64,000 nucleotides of DNA, taken from Hemicordylus capensis. Its lineage: Eukaryota; Chordata; Lepidosauria; Squamata; Cordylidae. Below are positions 33,590 through 45,808 of the stretch, piece after piece. The translations under genes and the position numbers were made by a program. The notes under the pieces were generated by a model that searched no databases, was not told the origin of the DNA, and saw only the letters and a program-made list of their open reading frames with translations. Where the stretch lies: assembly GCF_027244095.1 (NCBI RefSeq), contig NC_069661.1, positions 18,710,001 through 18,774,000 on the forward strand, in the 5' to 3' direction. Within the stretch, counting starts at the first letter, position 1. Every line of letters starts with the position of its first letter.

Positions 33590-34156
33590 GAGCTTGAATT
33601 TGCAGCTTAAGCAGATCTTTTTTCCTGAGGGCCTGGCTCTACTGACATTGACTGATGCACACGGAAGTATCTGGAAGAAAACTCACGTGTACAAATTATC
33701 ATTTAATGGGCTTTCTTCCCAGTGTGTAATATATCTGGAATATCATAAAGTCAAATTGGTCATTAAGCAGCACATTTGCCTTAATGAATGGCAGAGGAAT
33801 CTGAGTTCTCTTCCACCTTAGAAGATCACTTGGAATACATTTCCGAGGAAGAGCCTTGTTCTAGGCACTACCTCTGGAATCTCACCATTTGGAAATCCTG
33901 CAGAGCATTTATATTGGCATCATGGCACAACATTTTGCCTTTGGCTCTTTTAAAGGGGAGTTCCCTGCAGTGAGTGACTTTGTCCTTGTGATTTAGGTGC
34001 TGCTAAATCAGTATCCCATGAATATTGCTCTTATCATTTCCTGACATTTGATTATATCTCTTTGCTTCAATCAGATCATGATTGGTTAATAACCAAAAGA
34101 GCAGCAAAAAAAAAGTTCTGCTGCCATTTGTGTTCACTGGAAGAGTCTTCAATTGT
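33590..34156. other. Intergenic, no supported gene
   Basis: No recognisable repeat or exon. Confidence 0.35.
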
Positions 34157-34173
34157 GTTTACCCCAAGTCTCA

Positions 34174-34176
<3 letters not shown>

Positions 34177-34225
<49 letters not shown>

Positions 34226-34345
34226 CATTTTTATACTGCCTTTCGTTAAAATATAGCCCCAAGGCAGTTTACAAAAGTTAAAAACATACAATAAAAACAC
34301 AATAAAAACAACATGCTAAGAGTATAAAAACATATAAAAACAGTC
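34177..34345 (-). mobile_element. (AT)n array joined to an L2-type 3' tail
   Basis: A (TA)n run (34177-34222) abuts TTTTATACTGCCTTTCGTTA ... AGGCAGTTTACAAAAG. The latter is the minus-strand L2 tail, so the microsatellite probably grew from it. Confidence 0.65.
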
Positions 34346-34399
34346 ATAAAACAATACAACATATATATATATATATCTTGTATGCTTATTTATGTTTCT

Positions 34400-35520
34400 T
34401 ATGAATGTTTTGAGGGTTGTTTTCTGTTGTTGAATTGTCTTTTATCCTGAGCCATGTTTTTATGCTTATCTATGTTTCTTAATAGTGTCTTTTGAAAGGG
34501 TTTTCCGGTCTTTGTTTTGTTGGTTTATTGACCTCATGTGAAAGCATCTTATATGCTGCTGGTCAATAGACACAGAAAAATTCTATTCTATTCTATTCTA
34601 TTCAACACAGGTGCTAGCCAATCAGTGCTGTTCACAGCTGGCATTCTGCTGCAAACTTGCACAACTGAGTTTGAAATAATCAGTTGAAAACTAAAGGGAA
34701 AGACTCTAAAACAGAACTTATTGTTCTGATAAGACAAAAAGATACATATATGGTTTGCCATCACAGTTACAGGCAGCATTCACCTCTTCAGATGATGCTG
34801 TAACCAAGAGCAGTGCCATGAGGGAAGGTGAGTAATGTGCCAAGGAGGGACTTCTGACCTGCTTGAAAATGCTAGGGGGCCTTATATGCTTGACAAAACT
34901 TAGCGTCTCAGCATGTCATAATCTGGCCCTGCTTATGAGTCTGCAGCAGCATGACACAGTACTCTGTACTGCTGTGCATTATGTTTGCCATTATGTTTTA
35001 AGACAGCACCCAACTGACCAATAGAAATCAGACTAATGAGATTCAGTAAGGCCACATTGCACATAACACAGAACTGGAGTTACACGTGGCAGAGGTTTCC
35101 CTACTGTTACGTCTGAATGTGTGCAACTCCAGTACTGCTTATCCAGCGATCCAAGGATTCATTTGGCAGACTCCAATTTGAACCCTTGATTTGCAGTGAG
35201 TTTCACTGCTTGTAACCGGGGTTCGATTATGCTGCCATTACTTCTGAATGCAGCACTGGAGGCTGAATTTGGTTGGACCAGAGTTGAGGGAGGAAGCTCC
35301 TCCTTCTCTCTATGCATGATTGGCTGTGCGGGTTGTCCATCAAGTAAGAAGGAAGCCCTCACAACCAGTTCCCCTTTCTCTCTGTAGTCTCCTTGACTGC
35401 AGAGAGAGAGCTCTCCATTACATCTGAATGCGGACAGGCGAGCGTGTGTGTGTGTGTGTGAGGGAAGTGGAACTGTGGGTCCATTGGACCCACGGTTCCA
35501 TGTTATGTGTGAATGCGGAC
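34400..35520. other. Intergenic with weak repeat remnants
   Basis: TCTAT pentamers occur at 34582-34602, and a (GT)n run at 35443-35460. Several TTACRTCTGAATG words (35108, 35420 and others) suggest decayed ends of a dispersed element. No exon is seen. Confidence 0.4.
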
Positions 35521-35799
35521 AGCAATTTTTATATATATATTTATAAAATAGTTACAACGTAAAATCAGACTAATCAACTTAACCAAATTAAGATAAACAA
35601 GTTAAAAATCCAAGCTACAACCACAATCAGAATTACAGATATATATATAGTAGCTTAAAACCAGCTTTTTTAAAACCCAGAAATACCTCGAGATAAGCTA
35701 GAATTCGCAAGACAAAGCCCGACGTGTGTGGAGTGGATTCAGGGACCTCGAAGGGACTTTGGGGTAAGTTTGGCTGGTGTGTGAACACACACACACTCT

Positions 35800-35935
35800 C
35801 CCGAAGGAGATTCAGGGTAGAAGCCCTGGCTGTAAAGCCTCCTAGGGTACCAAGGTTGGAAACTCTTGGTGTTGAGAATACTGAGCTAGATGGACCAATG
35901 ATCTCATTCCATATAAAGCAGCTTCCTATGTTATC
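35800..35935 (+). mobile_element. Tail fragment of the tRNA/5S SINE family
   Basis: GAATACTGAGCTAGATGGACC ... GCAGCTTCCTATGTT is the shared tail. Upstream sequence is too diverged to tell which head it had. Confidence 0.65.
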
Positions 35936-36126
35936 AACAGTTCCAGTAGCATAGTGGCATGAGCAGCGGCGAATGGGGAAGACTGGTGTCACTGCTTGCC
36001 CAGTTGCTAGTTCTGAACAGTGTTGGGATGACCTACAAGCCTTCAGTAGCCCTGGGGCACAGCACTCTAGCAACAGAATGCTGCGCATCATGTCAGCCAA
36101 TGGACTTTATTGCTGAGTAAACAGGC

Positions 36127-36403
36127 ATAGGTGCCACCCAATGGCACAGAAGGGAAGCAACCTGCCTAGAGAGCAGGAGGCTGTTGGTTTGAATCCCCTC
36201 TGGAGTGTTCCCCAGAATATGGGAAAAGCCTATATCAGGCAACAGCGATATAGGAAGGTGCTGAAAGGCATCATCTCAAACTGCGCGGGAGAAGGCAATG
36301 TTAAACCACTCCTGTATTCTACCAAAGTCAACCACATGGCTCTGTGGTTGCCAATATTCAACACTGACTCAACGGCACAATCCAAACTAATCTAAACCAG
36401 GCA
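36127..36403 (+). mobile_element. Sauria-type SINE, full-length
   Basis: Head CCAATGGCACAGAAGGGAAG, B box GGTTTGAATCCCC, body CAACAGCGATATAGGAAGG and BovB-like tail ACTGACTCAACGGCACAA. CAGGCATAG lies on both sides (36122 and about 36400) as target duplication. Confidence 0.9.
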
Positions 36404-36838
36404 TAGAGTTGGACTGTTAAATTAGACTAGCTTCTGTTGGATTATGCCCCCCACTTTTCCTGACATGAAAATTAAACATTGTTCTCAGAATTATACACAG
36501 ATTAATTTTTTCAGATATCTCAGATAAATCCTTTTTTAAAAACCCTGAACCATACACATACCGTTTGTTGAATTGTCCTAGAAGGAGTTTTCTTTCCCTA
36601 GATGAAATCAACAGATTCACCTCTTATATGCAGAGAGTTAGCCTCACACCAAGGGAGCTTTGGTGTTTGCCAGGAGTCTCAGTGGCTATTTATATCAAGG
36701 GAAGTTAATTGCTGGTTGCAATAATGGATCTTCACCTGATAATATGTGAAAACATTCATTAGTCCTGCATGACAAACCAAACTGGTCAATTAGATGCTGA
36801 GGTTGTCCTTGCACAATTTGGGAAATACAAAGCTTTGC

Positions 36839-36839
36839 G

Positions 36840-36902
<63 letters not shown>
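36839..36902 (+). repeat. (CT)n/(CA)n compound microsatellite
   Basis: A CT run passes into a CA run of about 16 units. Confidence 0.95.
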
Positions 36903-36904
<2 letters not shown>

Positions 36905-37079
36905 CTGGTGTTATGTGTTTCTTCATTTAGAGCTGTTTAACTTGCATGTTACCTAATGTGGAAGATCCAATTTAAAATGAACTGATGAAATTAGCATGAG
37001 TAATTTTTCATTTAATTTTTCAAAAGATGAAGGATCTTATTCTCCCTGAAAGAAAATGAGGAAACAAGAGTCTTTCTTT

Positions 37080-37287
37080 TTGTATATATACCGCATTGTA
37101 AACATGTTTTGGTTAAAAAGCAGAATATAAATCTTTATAAAATAAAATAAAATAAAATAAAATAATAATAACAACAATAATAATACAACATAATGATATA
37201 ATAATATAACCCTGTGTTCTCCACACAGTTTATGTATACCGCATTGTAAACATGTTTTGGTTGAAAGCAATATATAAATCTTAATAT

Positions 37288-37322
<35 letters not shown>

Positions 37323-37420
37323 ACCCAGTCAATAACACCTCTCTGACTGTGTAAACAACAACAATAATACAATATAATAATATAACCCTGTGTTCTTCAC
37401 ACAATTTATGTGTATTTTAC
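37080..37420. repeat. Interleaved duplicated AT-rich blocks with (GAT)n
   Basis: ACCGCATTGTAAACATGTTT occurs at 37091 and 37239, and AATATAACCCTGTGTTCT at 37203 and 37379, in the order A-B-A-B. A (GAT)n array lies at 37288-37321 and an (AAAAT)n run at 37139-37163. Unit spacing is about 150-175 bp. Confidence 0.8.
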
Positions 37421-38024
37421 AATTAGATTAGTTTAATTTAGTCTTGTTGGTTTAGCCATTTTGCTTTTTTTTAATGGTCTGTGGATGGTCTGTGGACTAA
37501 AATAAACTATTTTGAGTTTGAATAATAATAATAGTAACAAATGGCTTACATGCCACTCAGTGCCCTGCTAATAGAAGAGCGGGGTGCACATGCTTGCTGG
37601 CGCCATGTGATTTCAAATGATGTCCTTGCTGGCTGCTACCACTCCAGGGCTCCCAAGAACTGCTTCACCGCTGTAGCGGCACTGCTCCAATTATTCCCAG
37701 TGGGAGCAGCGTTGCTACAACGGTGACACAATTCCTTGGAGCTATTGAAACTCTGTGAGCCCATGCACACAACCCACTCCTCCATCAGCGGGGCACTTTG
37801 CTGTATGTACGCCAATAAAAGATAAACAAACTGTTGGGGTTTGTGATTATTTAGCAAAGCATCAAGGAAGTGACCACTCCAGTTACAGAGTGCAGAGTTT
37901 AGTTGTTGCAGCTATTTAAGGAACACACATGAAAATCACTGTAGAGTCTCAACTAAATTGATTTATTGGTGAAGTACATTTGAGATAGGAAAGACCTATC
38001 CTATCAGCTACATAATGAATAGGT

Positions 38025-38059
<35 letters not shown>

Positions 38060-39869
38060 TTTCCATCTTCTCTCTAGGAGGAAAGGAAGAGGACTGACTC
38101 ACTATTGGAAGAACCTGAGGAGTCAAGGCTGGGATCATACAGCAGAAGCAAGCAGGGACAGGTAATGAGACCCTCACTAGCTACCTCTACTCCCAATGCC
38201 CCTAGCGGTCATTAGGATAGTTGGTGCAAAAGGTCCATGCACTGGAACTCATCTCCAACACTCCTTCTTCTTGCCTGTCGCACCAACTCATGACTCCCGT
38301 CTTCTCACAAAGTATCTGGAATCTATCTCTGGGCAGTGGCTTAGTCAATCCACCTGCCACCATCTATTCTGTTGGGCAGTACTCCCACCAGACTGCCCCT
38401 TTTTCTGGCATGTCTTGAACATAGTGCTACTTTATGGGAATGTGCTTAGTTCGAGACTTCATCTTCTCTATCTGGGAGGTCTGGTTATCCTCAAACGTTG
38501 CTGTGGGCTTTCATTCCTCAGTCCCAAAGTCTGATAGTAGCTGGTATATCCACACCGTTTCCTTGCACTTTTCAATCCGCTACAGAATCATTCTTGCTGG
38601 AGAGGAGTGATGGGTTCGGGTCATCTGTCTCTGTACTCTTTTTAACCTAACATGGTCCAAGGTAGGAGAAAATTGCCTAACATCAAAGATTTAGCGCATC
38701 AAAATCCAGAAAAGAAATTTTTATGAAGATTAGTCTTGTAATAATTTTAATGACACTTAATATGGGAAACCAAATCAAAGAGAGAGGGAAGTATTTGTTT
38801 CACTTTTGAAACAAATGTCTTTAGAAAAGGGTTAGCTGCAATGATAAAGATCTAACCACCAATTCACGTATCTTTTAACATTAGCATAACACGGATTTCT
38901 GGTGGATTTTGGCACATGACGCTGGACCTATGAGTGGTCCAGAAAAACCAGGACTCTTTTTGGAGATCTACCCAGAATTCAAACTGACACAGCCTTCACA
39001 AGACTGGTCAGTCTGTCCAAATCCACATTGGATGGGTTCAGATGTAATGGCAGTACCTGAAGTTGCTGCCCACCCACCCCCGGGAGTACATGCTTCTACC
39101 CATCCTCATGCAATCCTCTACTTCTGTTGTAGATTCTAATAGGTCAAGATTTGTCATGGCTTCCAGATCCACCAGTCTCAGAATATCCAACCCTACTTCT
39201 GTCAGGGAACCCATCCGTCACTTGTCTGAAATCTCAGTTATAGATGTTGGTTTATCTGAGGGAAGTACAGCAGGATATACTGAGATCTATGGGTACAGAC
39301 AACATGACCAATCTCAGTATATCTGAACCTACAACAAAAGTAAAAGCTCACGAAGGGTGGAAGGGAAGTGTGCTCCCAGGATGATGGCCATCTCAGGTAC
39401 CTCTGTTACATCTGAACCTGCCCATTACCTTCTTCTTGTAAAAACTGTTGTGTAAATCACCTCAAGTATCAACAGAGGATCTCTTTAGATTAATAAAATG
39501 CTCCTTCCCGTAGAAGCTTCGTACATAAAAATATGCAGTCATTGCAGGGAATCTAAATTCCTTTTTGTAAGCAAGTTCTTTCACTGAGTGTTTTCCAAAC
39601 AGTCAAAATGCAATACCTGATGCAGAGAAATTGCAATTCCTCCCTACCCAGGTAAATTATTTGACAATCTGGACTGTATTCAGACAGGTTTTATGGGTAC
39701 CCACTCCATTAACTACTGTCAGTGACACCACCCGTGAGGATGGGTGATTCCTTGTTCCTACATGCCTGTATTTTTAAATTGTTTTTATCATGCTATTTAC
39801 ACACAGTCTACCAGATGTTATTGACTAGATTTGGTACTTTAATTATCAGGCCCTTTCCAAGGGTCTAGG
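37421..39869. other. Intergenic, no supported gene
   Basis: A (GA)n microsatellite lies at 38028-38056. Short reading frames lack splice sites and domains. I see no recognisable transposon in most of this stretch. Confidence 0.4.
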
Positions 39870-40575
39870 ATAACTAAAGAAAAATTAAAGATATATAATC
39901 AGTCTGCATGATTTTCTTATAACAACATACAAGGTGCTCAACCATCTCATCCTCTTCCTTGCGTAACCAACACTTACTGTCTTTCTGGGTCTTATCCATT
40001 TTTGCTTTTATAACATTTGTTCGTATTGATTGTTCCTGGGCTGCAAAAATGAGACCTTCTGTTTCTTTCTTCAGTGTCCCCTTTTTTAACCACTGCCATG
40101 TTGTGCTATTGTTGACTTTTGATTGTATGTCATTAAAGAACTGACCCTGCAGTGGTTTGTTGTGCCGTTTTTCTTGTTGATTCTTCATTTGCTGGTTTTT
40201 TTTAATTCATCCTTTGATTCCTTTATTTTCAACAGTCCTGTCTTACTCAGTTCCTGTAGCATTTCTTCTTGGCTTTCATTGACGTATTCCACCAATGCTT
40301 GTTTTTCTTCTTCAGCAGACTGTCTGACTTGCAACATTCCACGTCCACCTTCATTTCTTGGCAGGTACGGCCTATCAACATCACTTCTTGGGTGCAGGGC
40401 ATGATTGATGTCATTATTTTCCTGTTTTTCCAATCCAGCACATCCAATTCTACTTGTGTCCAATCAACAATACCTGTTTTATATTGGATTGCAGGCATTG
40501 CCCATGAGTTGATTGCTTTGATAGTGTTACCACCATTAAGTTTGGATTTCAGTGTCTTTCTTAATTGCCTGATAT
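39870..40575 (-). mobile_element. Degraded LINE ORF, possibly R2/R4 (Dong) type
   Basis: Overlapping minus-strand frames read INSWAMPAIQYKTGIVDWTQ, then ALHPRSDVDRPYLPRNEGGRG and, further on, TWQWLKKGTLKKETEGLIFA, AQEQSIRTNVIKAKMDKTQ and a DSKCWL ... EHLVCC knuckle-like segment. From memory this resembles the region after the RT in LINEs with a restriction-like endonuclease (R2/R4/NeSL group). The frame is broken by at least one shift near 40190-40250. The clade is uncertain. Confidence 0.55.
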
Positions 40576-40869
40576 ATTTTTATTATTGTTGTGGTAGCTG
40601 TTATTGTTATTATTCCATCTATGCATGACACTTTATTTAACATGAGAAAACAGGTCCCTATCCTGAAAGGCTCCTAATCTAAAGAAGACAGGAGAGAAAC
40701 AAAGTAAATGTAGCAAGATGGAAGCAAGGAAATGGGAAAGAATATGCAATTCATGGGGAAGAATATGCAATTATTTAATGTATGTTTGCTTAGCCTACTT
40801 TACAATGTAGTATGGGGACTAGGACATTGGGTCAAAGACTTCACATAAAACCTTTAATTAATTAATGGG

Positions 40870-41084
40870 TTCCATTAATTAATTAAGTATATTTATACAC
40901 CTCCACAAGCTTCCATTTCTGGACAGTTTACAGCAACATAAAACAAATTAAAATTGAAACCTTAAAACAAGTCTGGTTCAAAAGCTTGGGTGAATAATTG
41001 TGTCTTTAGAAGCTATTACAGAGTTGTCAAAGGTGGTGAGGCTCTTATTTCAGCAGAGAGAGTATTCCAGAATCTTGGAGCGGA
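40870..41084 (-). mobile_element. L2 3' UTR fragment
   Basis: TATTTATACACCTCCACAAG ... GACAGTTTACAGCAAC and GAGTATTCCAGAATCTTGGA match, in reverse, the L2 3' UTR seen at 15900-16150. Confidence 0.6.
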
Positions 41085-42378
41085 AAATATTATAATGCTA
41101 ATATTATAATACCCTTATACAAAACTATGGTGCAGCCACATTTGGAGTACTGTGTGCAGTTCTGGTCACCATATCTTAAGAAGGACATTGTAGAACTAGA
41201 AAAGGTGCAGAAGAGGGCAACCAAGATTATCAGAGGCCTGGAGCACCTTCCTTATGAGGCAAGGCTACAACACCTGGGGCTTTTTACAGTAGTTTAGAAA
41301 AAAGGTGACTGAGAAGAGACATGATAGAAGTCTTTAAAATCATGCATGGTGTGGAGAGAGTGGCCAAAGAGAAATTTTTCTCCCTCTCACATAACAGGAA
41401 TCATCCCATGAAACAGATTTCCAAGAAATTTAGGATCAACAAAAGTAAGTACTTTTTTACACAACGCAGAATGTGAAAAGCGGTGAGGTAGACAACTAGA
41501 GCACAAGTGGAGGAACACTCGACTAGAATCTGACAGATTATTACATAGAGAGCATTTGAAGATCTATGCTCAGGTGATACATGCGGCAAAGAAGCAATTC
41601 TTTTCCTCCCGTATCGCACCTGCAAGTTCACGTCTAGCGGAGTTGTTCAGGGTCATGAAGGGGCTAATGTGCACCCCTTTCCCTTTGAATCAGAACTTAG
41701 TCCCTGGACTTTGGAATGTGCTCCCTGTTGAAATAAGAGCCTCTCCATATCTGGCAACTTTTTAAAAGGCACTGAAGACACATTTATTCACCCAGGCTTT
41801 TAATTAGATTTATAGTTTTAAATAATTTTATTTCTGGGTTTTAAACATTTTTAGTCTTTTAAATGATTTTAATCGTTAACTGATTGAATATTTTAAATGA
41901 TTTTAATTGTAAACCTCCCAGAGATGCAGGTTTTGGGTGGTATAGATATATTTTAAATAGAAATAGAAATAGAATCAACCAATGGAATGATCATCCACAT
42001 GATGTGGTGACAGCCAAAGTCTGGATTGAGAGGGATTTAGATAAATTCATGGAGGGCAGGTCTATCAATGGCTACTAGTCTGGTATTATTATTATTTTTA
42101 TTATTCATTCATTCATTCTATTTCTATACCGCCCTTCCAAAAATGACTCAGGGTGGTTTACACAGAGAAATAATAAATAACTAAGAGGGCCACCTCCAGC
42201 GTCAGAGACAAGATGCCTCTAAATACCAGTTGCAGGGGAGCAACAGCAGGAGAGAGGGCATGCACATACCTCTTGCCTGTGGGCTCCCCAGAGGCATCTG
42301 GAGGGCCACTGTGTGAAGCAGGATGCTGGACTAGATGGGCCTTGGGCCTGACCCAGCAAGTCTGTTCTTATGTAAACA
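41085..42378 (+). mobile_element. CR1 LINE 3' part with two nested inserts
   Basis: It begins ACCCTTATACAAAACTATGG and runs through the C-terminal RT region to the 3' end AGTCTGTTCTTATG. At about 41470-41971 it is interrupted by another LINE 3' end (ends TAAACCTCCCAGAGATGCAG ... GGTATAGATAT). At about 42083-42187 it is interrupted by a short L2-type tail (TTCTATACCGCCCTTCC). The CR1 at 43553 lacks both inserts. Confidence 0.85.
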
Positions 42379-42712
42379 GAGAAGGTTCATCCGTGTGTAG
42401 CTACCAGACAAGCTGTGTTTAAATCAAACACTGAGGTCATTGAATCAATTAAGTGTTTCTAAAGCACATTCCTCTAAAGCTGGCATTGCTTTACTGCTTT
42501 GTGTTTATTATTGTGTGTGAAGTGTGTGTGTGACATGAGCTCAACTGGTGAAACATTGTGAAAGGCAGTGAAATCATCTTTTTCATCCACATCATCTGCA
42601 TGTAGAAATGTGACTGATGAAATGTTGGAAGGGATAGCCAGCAGACAAAGATTCTAGTCCACTTGAAACAAATGCAAGTGGGCAAAATGTTCTGGACTGA
42701 AGGGACCAGGAC

Positions 42713-43290
42713 TGCCAGCAAACTGCTCCAGAAGATCTCAGTTTGGCAATGGCGCGCATAATGAAGACATTATTTTAAATTCTTTTGTCATCTTTAACAA
42801 ACGTATATTTGTTAAAGATTGCTTTGCTGTTTTAAGTACTCTTTTAGAGGCTCAAAGATTTTAAAAATAAAGAAAATTTCACATGTAAGGGCAGTTCACA
42901 TGATCATCATGTGGGGTAGGAGAAACCTCCTTCCTACTGTGGGAGCTGGGCACGTTCCCGATTTTCAGCTGTGTGTCATATAAAAACAAAGTTGGAGGCA
43001 GGGAGCGTGATCATCACTCAAGCCCCAGCAGAGCAGGATGAACGAGCTCTGTGCAGATTCTGTCCCCAGCTTCTGAATGAGGTAGCGTGGGGAAATTGCC
43101 CTACTCAGCGGGGGTTTGACTGACCATCAAGTGCCCCACCTCTGACCTTGTTTTGACCGGAAATTGTGAGTGTGTCCAGCTCCCACATTTGGATACGAGG
43201 CTTCTCCTATCCTAATGCTGATCGTGTGAACTGCCCTACTAACTGCAAGAGAAATTCCCTTGCTGGCCATCGGTTCCCTTACTGTGCTAC
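42713..43290. other. Intergenic spacer between duplicated segments
   Basis: No recognisable exon or transposon. Confidence 0.4.
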
Positions 43291-43432
43291 ATGAATGCTG
43301 GAAGGCATCTTCTCAGACTGCGCGGGAGATGGCAATGGTAAACCCCTCCTGTATTCTACCATTCTGTGGGCTCTGTGGTCGCCAGGAGTCGACACTGACT
43401 CAACGGCACACTTTACCTTTATAAAACTGTTT
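43291..43432 (+). mobile_element. Sauria-type SINE, 5'-truncated
   Basis: The body GCTGGAAGGCATCTTCTCAG and the BovB-like tail CAGGAGTCGACACTGACTCA, then CGGCACACTTTACCTTTA, are present; the tRNA head is absent. Confidence 0.88.
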
Positions 43433-43552
43433 AAAGGTTTCTGCTCCACAAGGGAGAAGTGTGCATGCAAGCAACCTTCTACACATACAGTCAATGTGGC
43501 TGTACACAATGCTCCTGCTGTTTTTGATGGACTGGCTGGATTTATATCTTAC

Positions 43553-43972
43553 AGAGGTCTATAAAATCATGCATGGTGTGGAGAGAGTGGTCAAAGAGAA
43601 AATTTTCTCGCTATCACATAACAGGGGTCAACTCATGAAATGGATTGCCAAGAAATTTAGTAAGTACTTTTTTTACACAAGGCATAATCAACCAGTGGAA
43701 TGATCAACCACAAGATGTGGCGACAGTCTGGATGGCTTTAAGAGGGGTTTAGATAAATTCATGGAGGACGGGTCTATCAATGGCTACTAGTCTGGTGGTT
43801 ATTATAGGCCACCTCCAGCCTCAGAGGCAAGATGCCTCTCAATACCAGTTGTAGGGGAGCAACAGCAGGAGAGAGGAACAAGTGGTGGAACTAGTGGTGG
43901 GCCACTGTGCTAAACAGGATGCTGGACTAGATAGGCTTTGGGCCTGATCCAGCAAGTCTGTTCTTATGTTAA
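43553..43972 (+). mobile_element. CR1 LINE 3' end, duplicated copy
   Basis: It starts inside ORF2 (GAGGTCTATAAAATCATGCA) and runs to the same 3' end as the copy at 41085-42378. Homology then continues 335 bases into the downstream flank. Confidence 0.85.
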
Positions 43973-44303
43973 CAGAGAAGGCCCGTCCCTGTGTAGCCGC
44001 CAGACAAGCTGTGTTTAAATCAAATGCTGAGGTCATTAAATCAACTAATTGTTTCTAAAGCACGTTCCTATAAAGCTGGCATTGCTTTATTGCTTTGAGT
44101 TTATTATTGTGTGTGAAGTGGGCGAGTGACGTGAGCTCAACTGGTGAAACATTGTGAAAGGCAGTGAGATCATCTCTTTCATCCACATCATCAGCACATA
44201 GAAATGTCGCTGATGAAATGTTGGATGGGATAACCAGCAAAGATTCTAGTCCACTTGAAACAAATGCAAGTGGTCAAAATGTTCTGGACTGAAGGGACCT
44301 GGC

Positions 44304-45377
44304 AAAAAAAGCTGTTTTAAACCTGTAATATATTGGTTCTGTCAGCCACACAAAGGTTTTACAGGTGTGCATTCAAGAAAACACCATGTGCCTTCTATGA
44401 GACATCAGACCTTCCCCTGTTCAGTGGCAGCAATGAAACCAGCTACTCCCATCACATCAGGAGACGGAACAAACCTCCAGCAAATGAAATGCCATAGACA
44501 TGACCTTGTTGCTGTTCTTTGAAAGGTGTGCCACACCCTTCCTGGAAATTATTTCCAAGGTAGATTATGCAACACATTGTTGTTGCCCCGCATTAGTTTT
44601 CTTTTGGAGGGATGGGTGGCTCAGAGCAGTAGTTCAGCTTAAAAAACAACTACCAATCACCATCAAAAGGACACTCATGAATGTGAAACCCCATGAACTT
44701 GGTCTCTTGACCCCCAGGACCTACTGGGATATTAGCATCTATGAGGAGCGTGGGAAGCAGGGCTGCTCTGTGATTTCAAGAACAAAATCCCTGTCACATT
44801 GTTGCAACAGCGAAGGCTAATTAATCCTGCTATCTATTAATCAGATGTAAGCAACACACTCCAGCAATCAATCTGCTGTGCCGGATTAAAGATGTCAGGT
44901 TTGTAACAATAGGTTGATTTCTAGATGCCCAGCAGGAATAAAAATACCAGATAATAACTAGCAGCAATGCAGGCAAAAAGCAGTGATCAGCTAATTGGCA
45001 AATTCATTTGTTCCCTGTTTAACCAGTGGGCTTTCAATCGGATCCTTGAATTGGCAGTTTCACCCAAAGTCTGTTGAGAGTAGGTGGTATTGCTAAGTAC
45101 CCATGGCAGTTTGCTTTGCTCCATCAGAGGATGTGTGTTTGTGTGACCTCTAAAAGGGCAACATACATACATATATGCAACTGCTTGAGGACACACACAG
45201 AATGTCAACATTCCCTTCTGTCTGCTGATCGTGTGAAGTTTGATGTTTGTCCAGTTTGATGTTGTCAAGAGCAACTTCTTAAACAAATTCTAAAAGTTGA
45301 AATGGTTAAAGTTTAAAATGTTTTGTATTGTACTTTTGTGTTGTGTTGTATTGAATTCCTTTTTAATGTTAGCAGAC
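44304..45377. other. Intergenic, no supported gene
   Basis: No recognisable exon or repeat. Confidence 0.4.
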
Positions 45378-45597
45378 ATCCCATAATAGCAATAGCACTT
45401 ACATTTATATACCGCTCTATAGCCGAAGCTCTCTAAGCGGTTTACAATGATTTAGCATATTGCCCTCAACATTTCTGGGTACTCATTTTACCAACCTCGG
45501 AAGGATGAGTCAACCTTGAGCCCCTGGTCAGGATCGAACTTGCAACCTTCTGGTTACAGGGCGGCAGTTTTACCACTGCGCCACCAGGGGCTCTAAC
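45378..45597 (-). mobile_element. tRNA-derived SINE with LINE2-type tail
   Basis: In minus orientation it reads AGCCCCTGGTGGCGCAGTGG (A box), AGTTCGATCCTGACC (B box), then GTAAACCGCTTAGAGAGCTT and GAGCGGTATATAAATGTAAG. The tail has the form of L2 3' ends, as in the Anolis SINE2 family. Confidence 0.75.
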
Positions 45598-45808
45598 ACA
45601 TTTGGTTGGGCCTAAGTTTTTATGCAGCACACAACCATTGAATAAGATTGGGGTGGGGTGGAAGGATGACAAAGTTATGCTCTGTACCACATGCGAGTGG
45701 TGATGGTGGGTCATCATTTCCTCTTCAGGTCCCAAGGCACATATGATATCTGAGTGAGAGGGGCCAGGGGAAAAGCCCCTCCTAGCAACTGCTGTGCTTC
45801 CACTGGTA

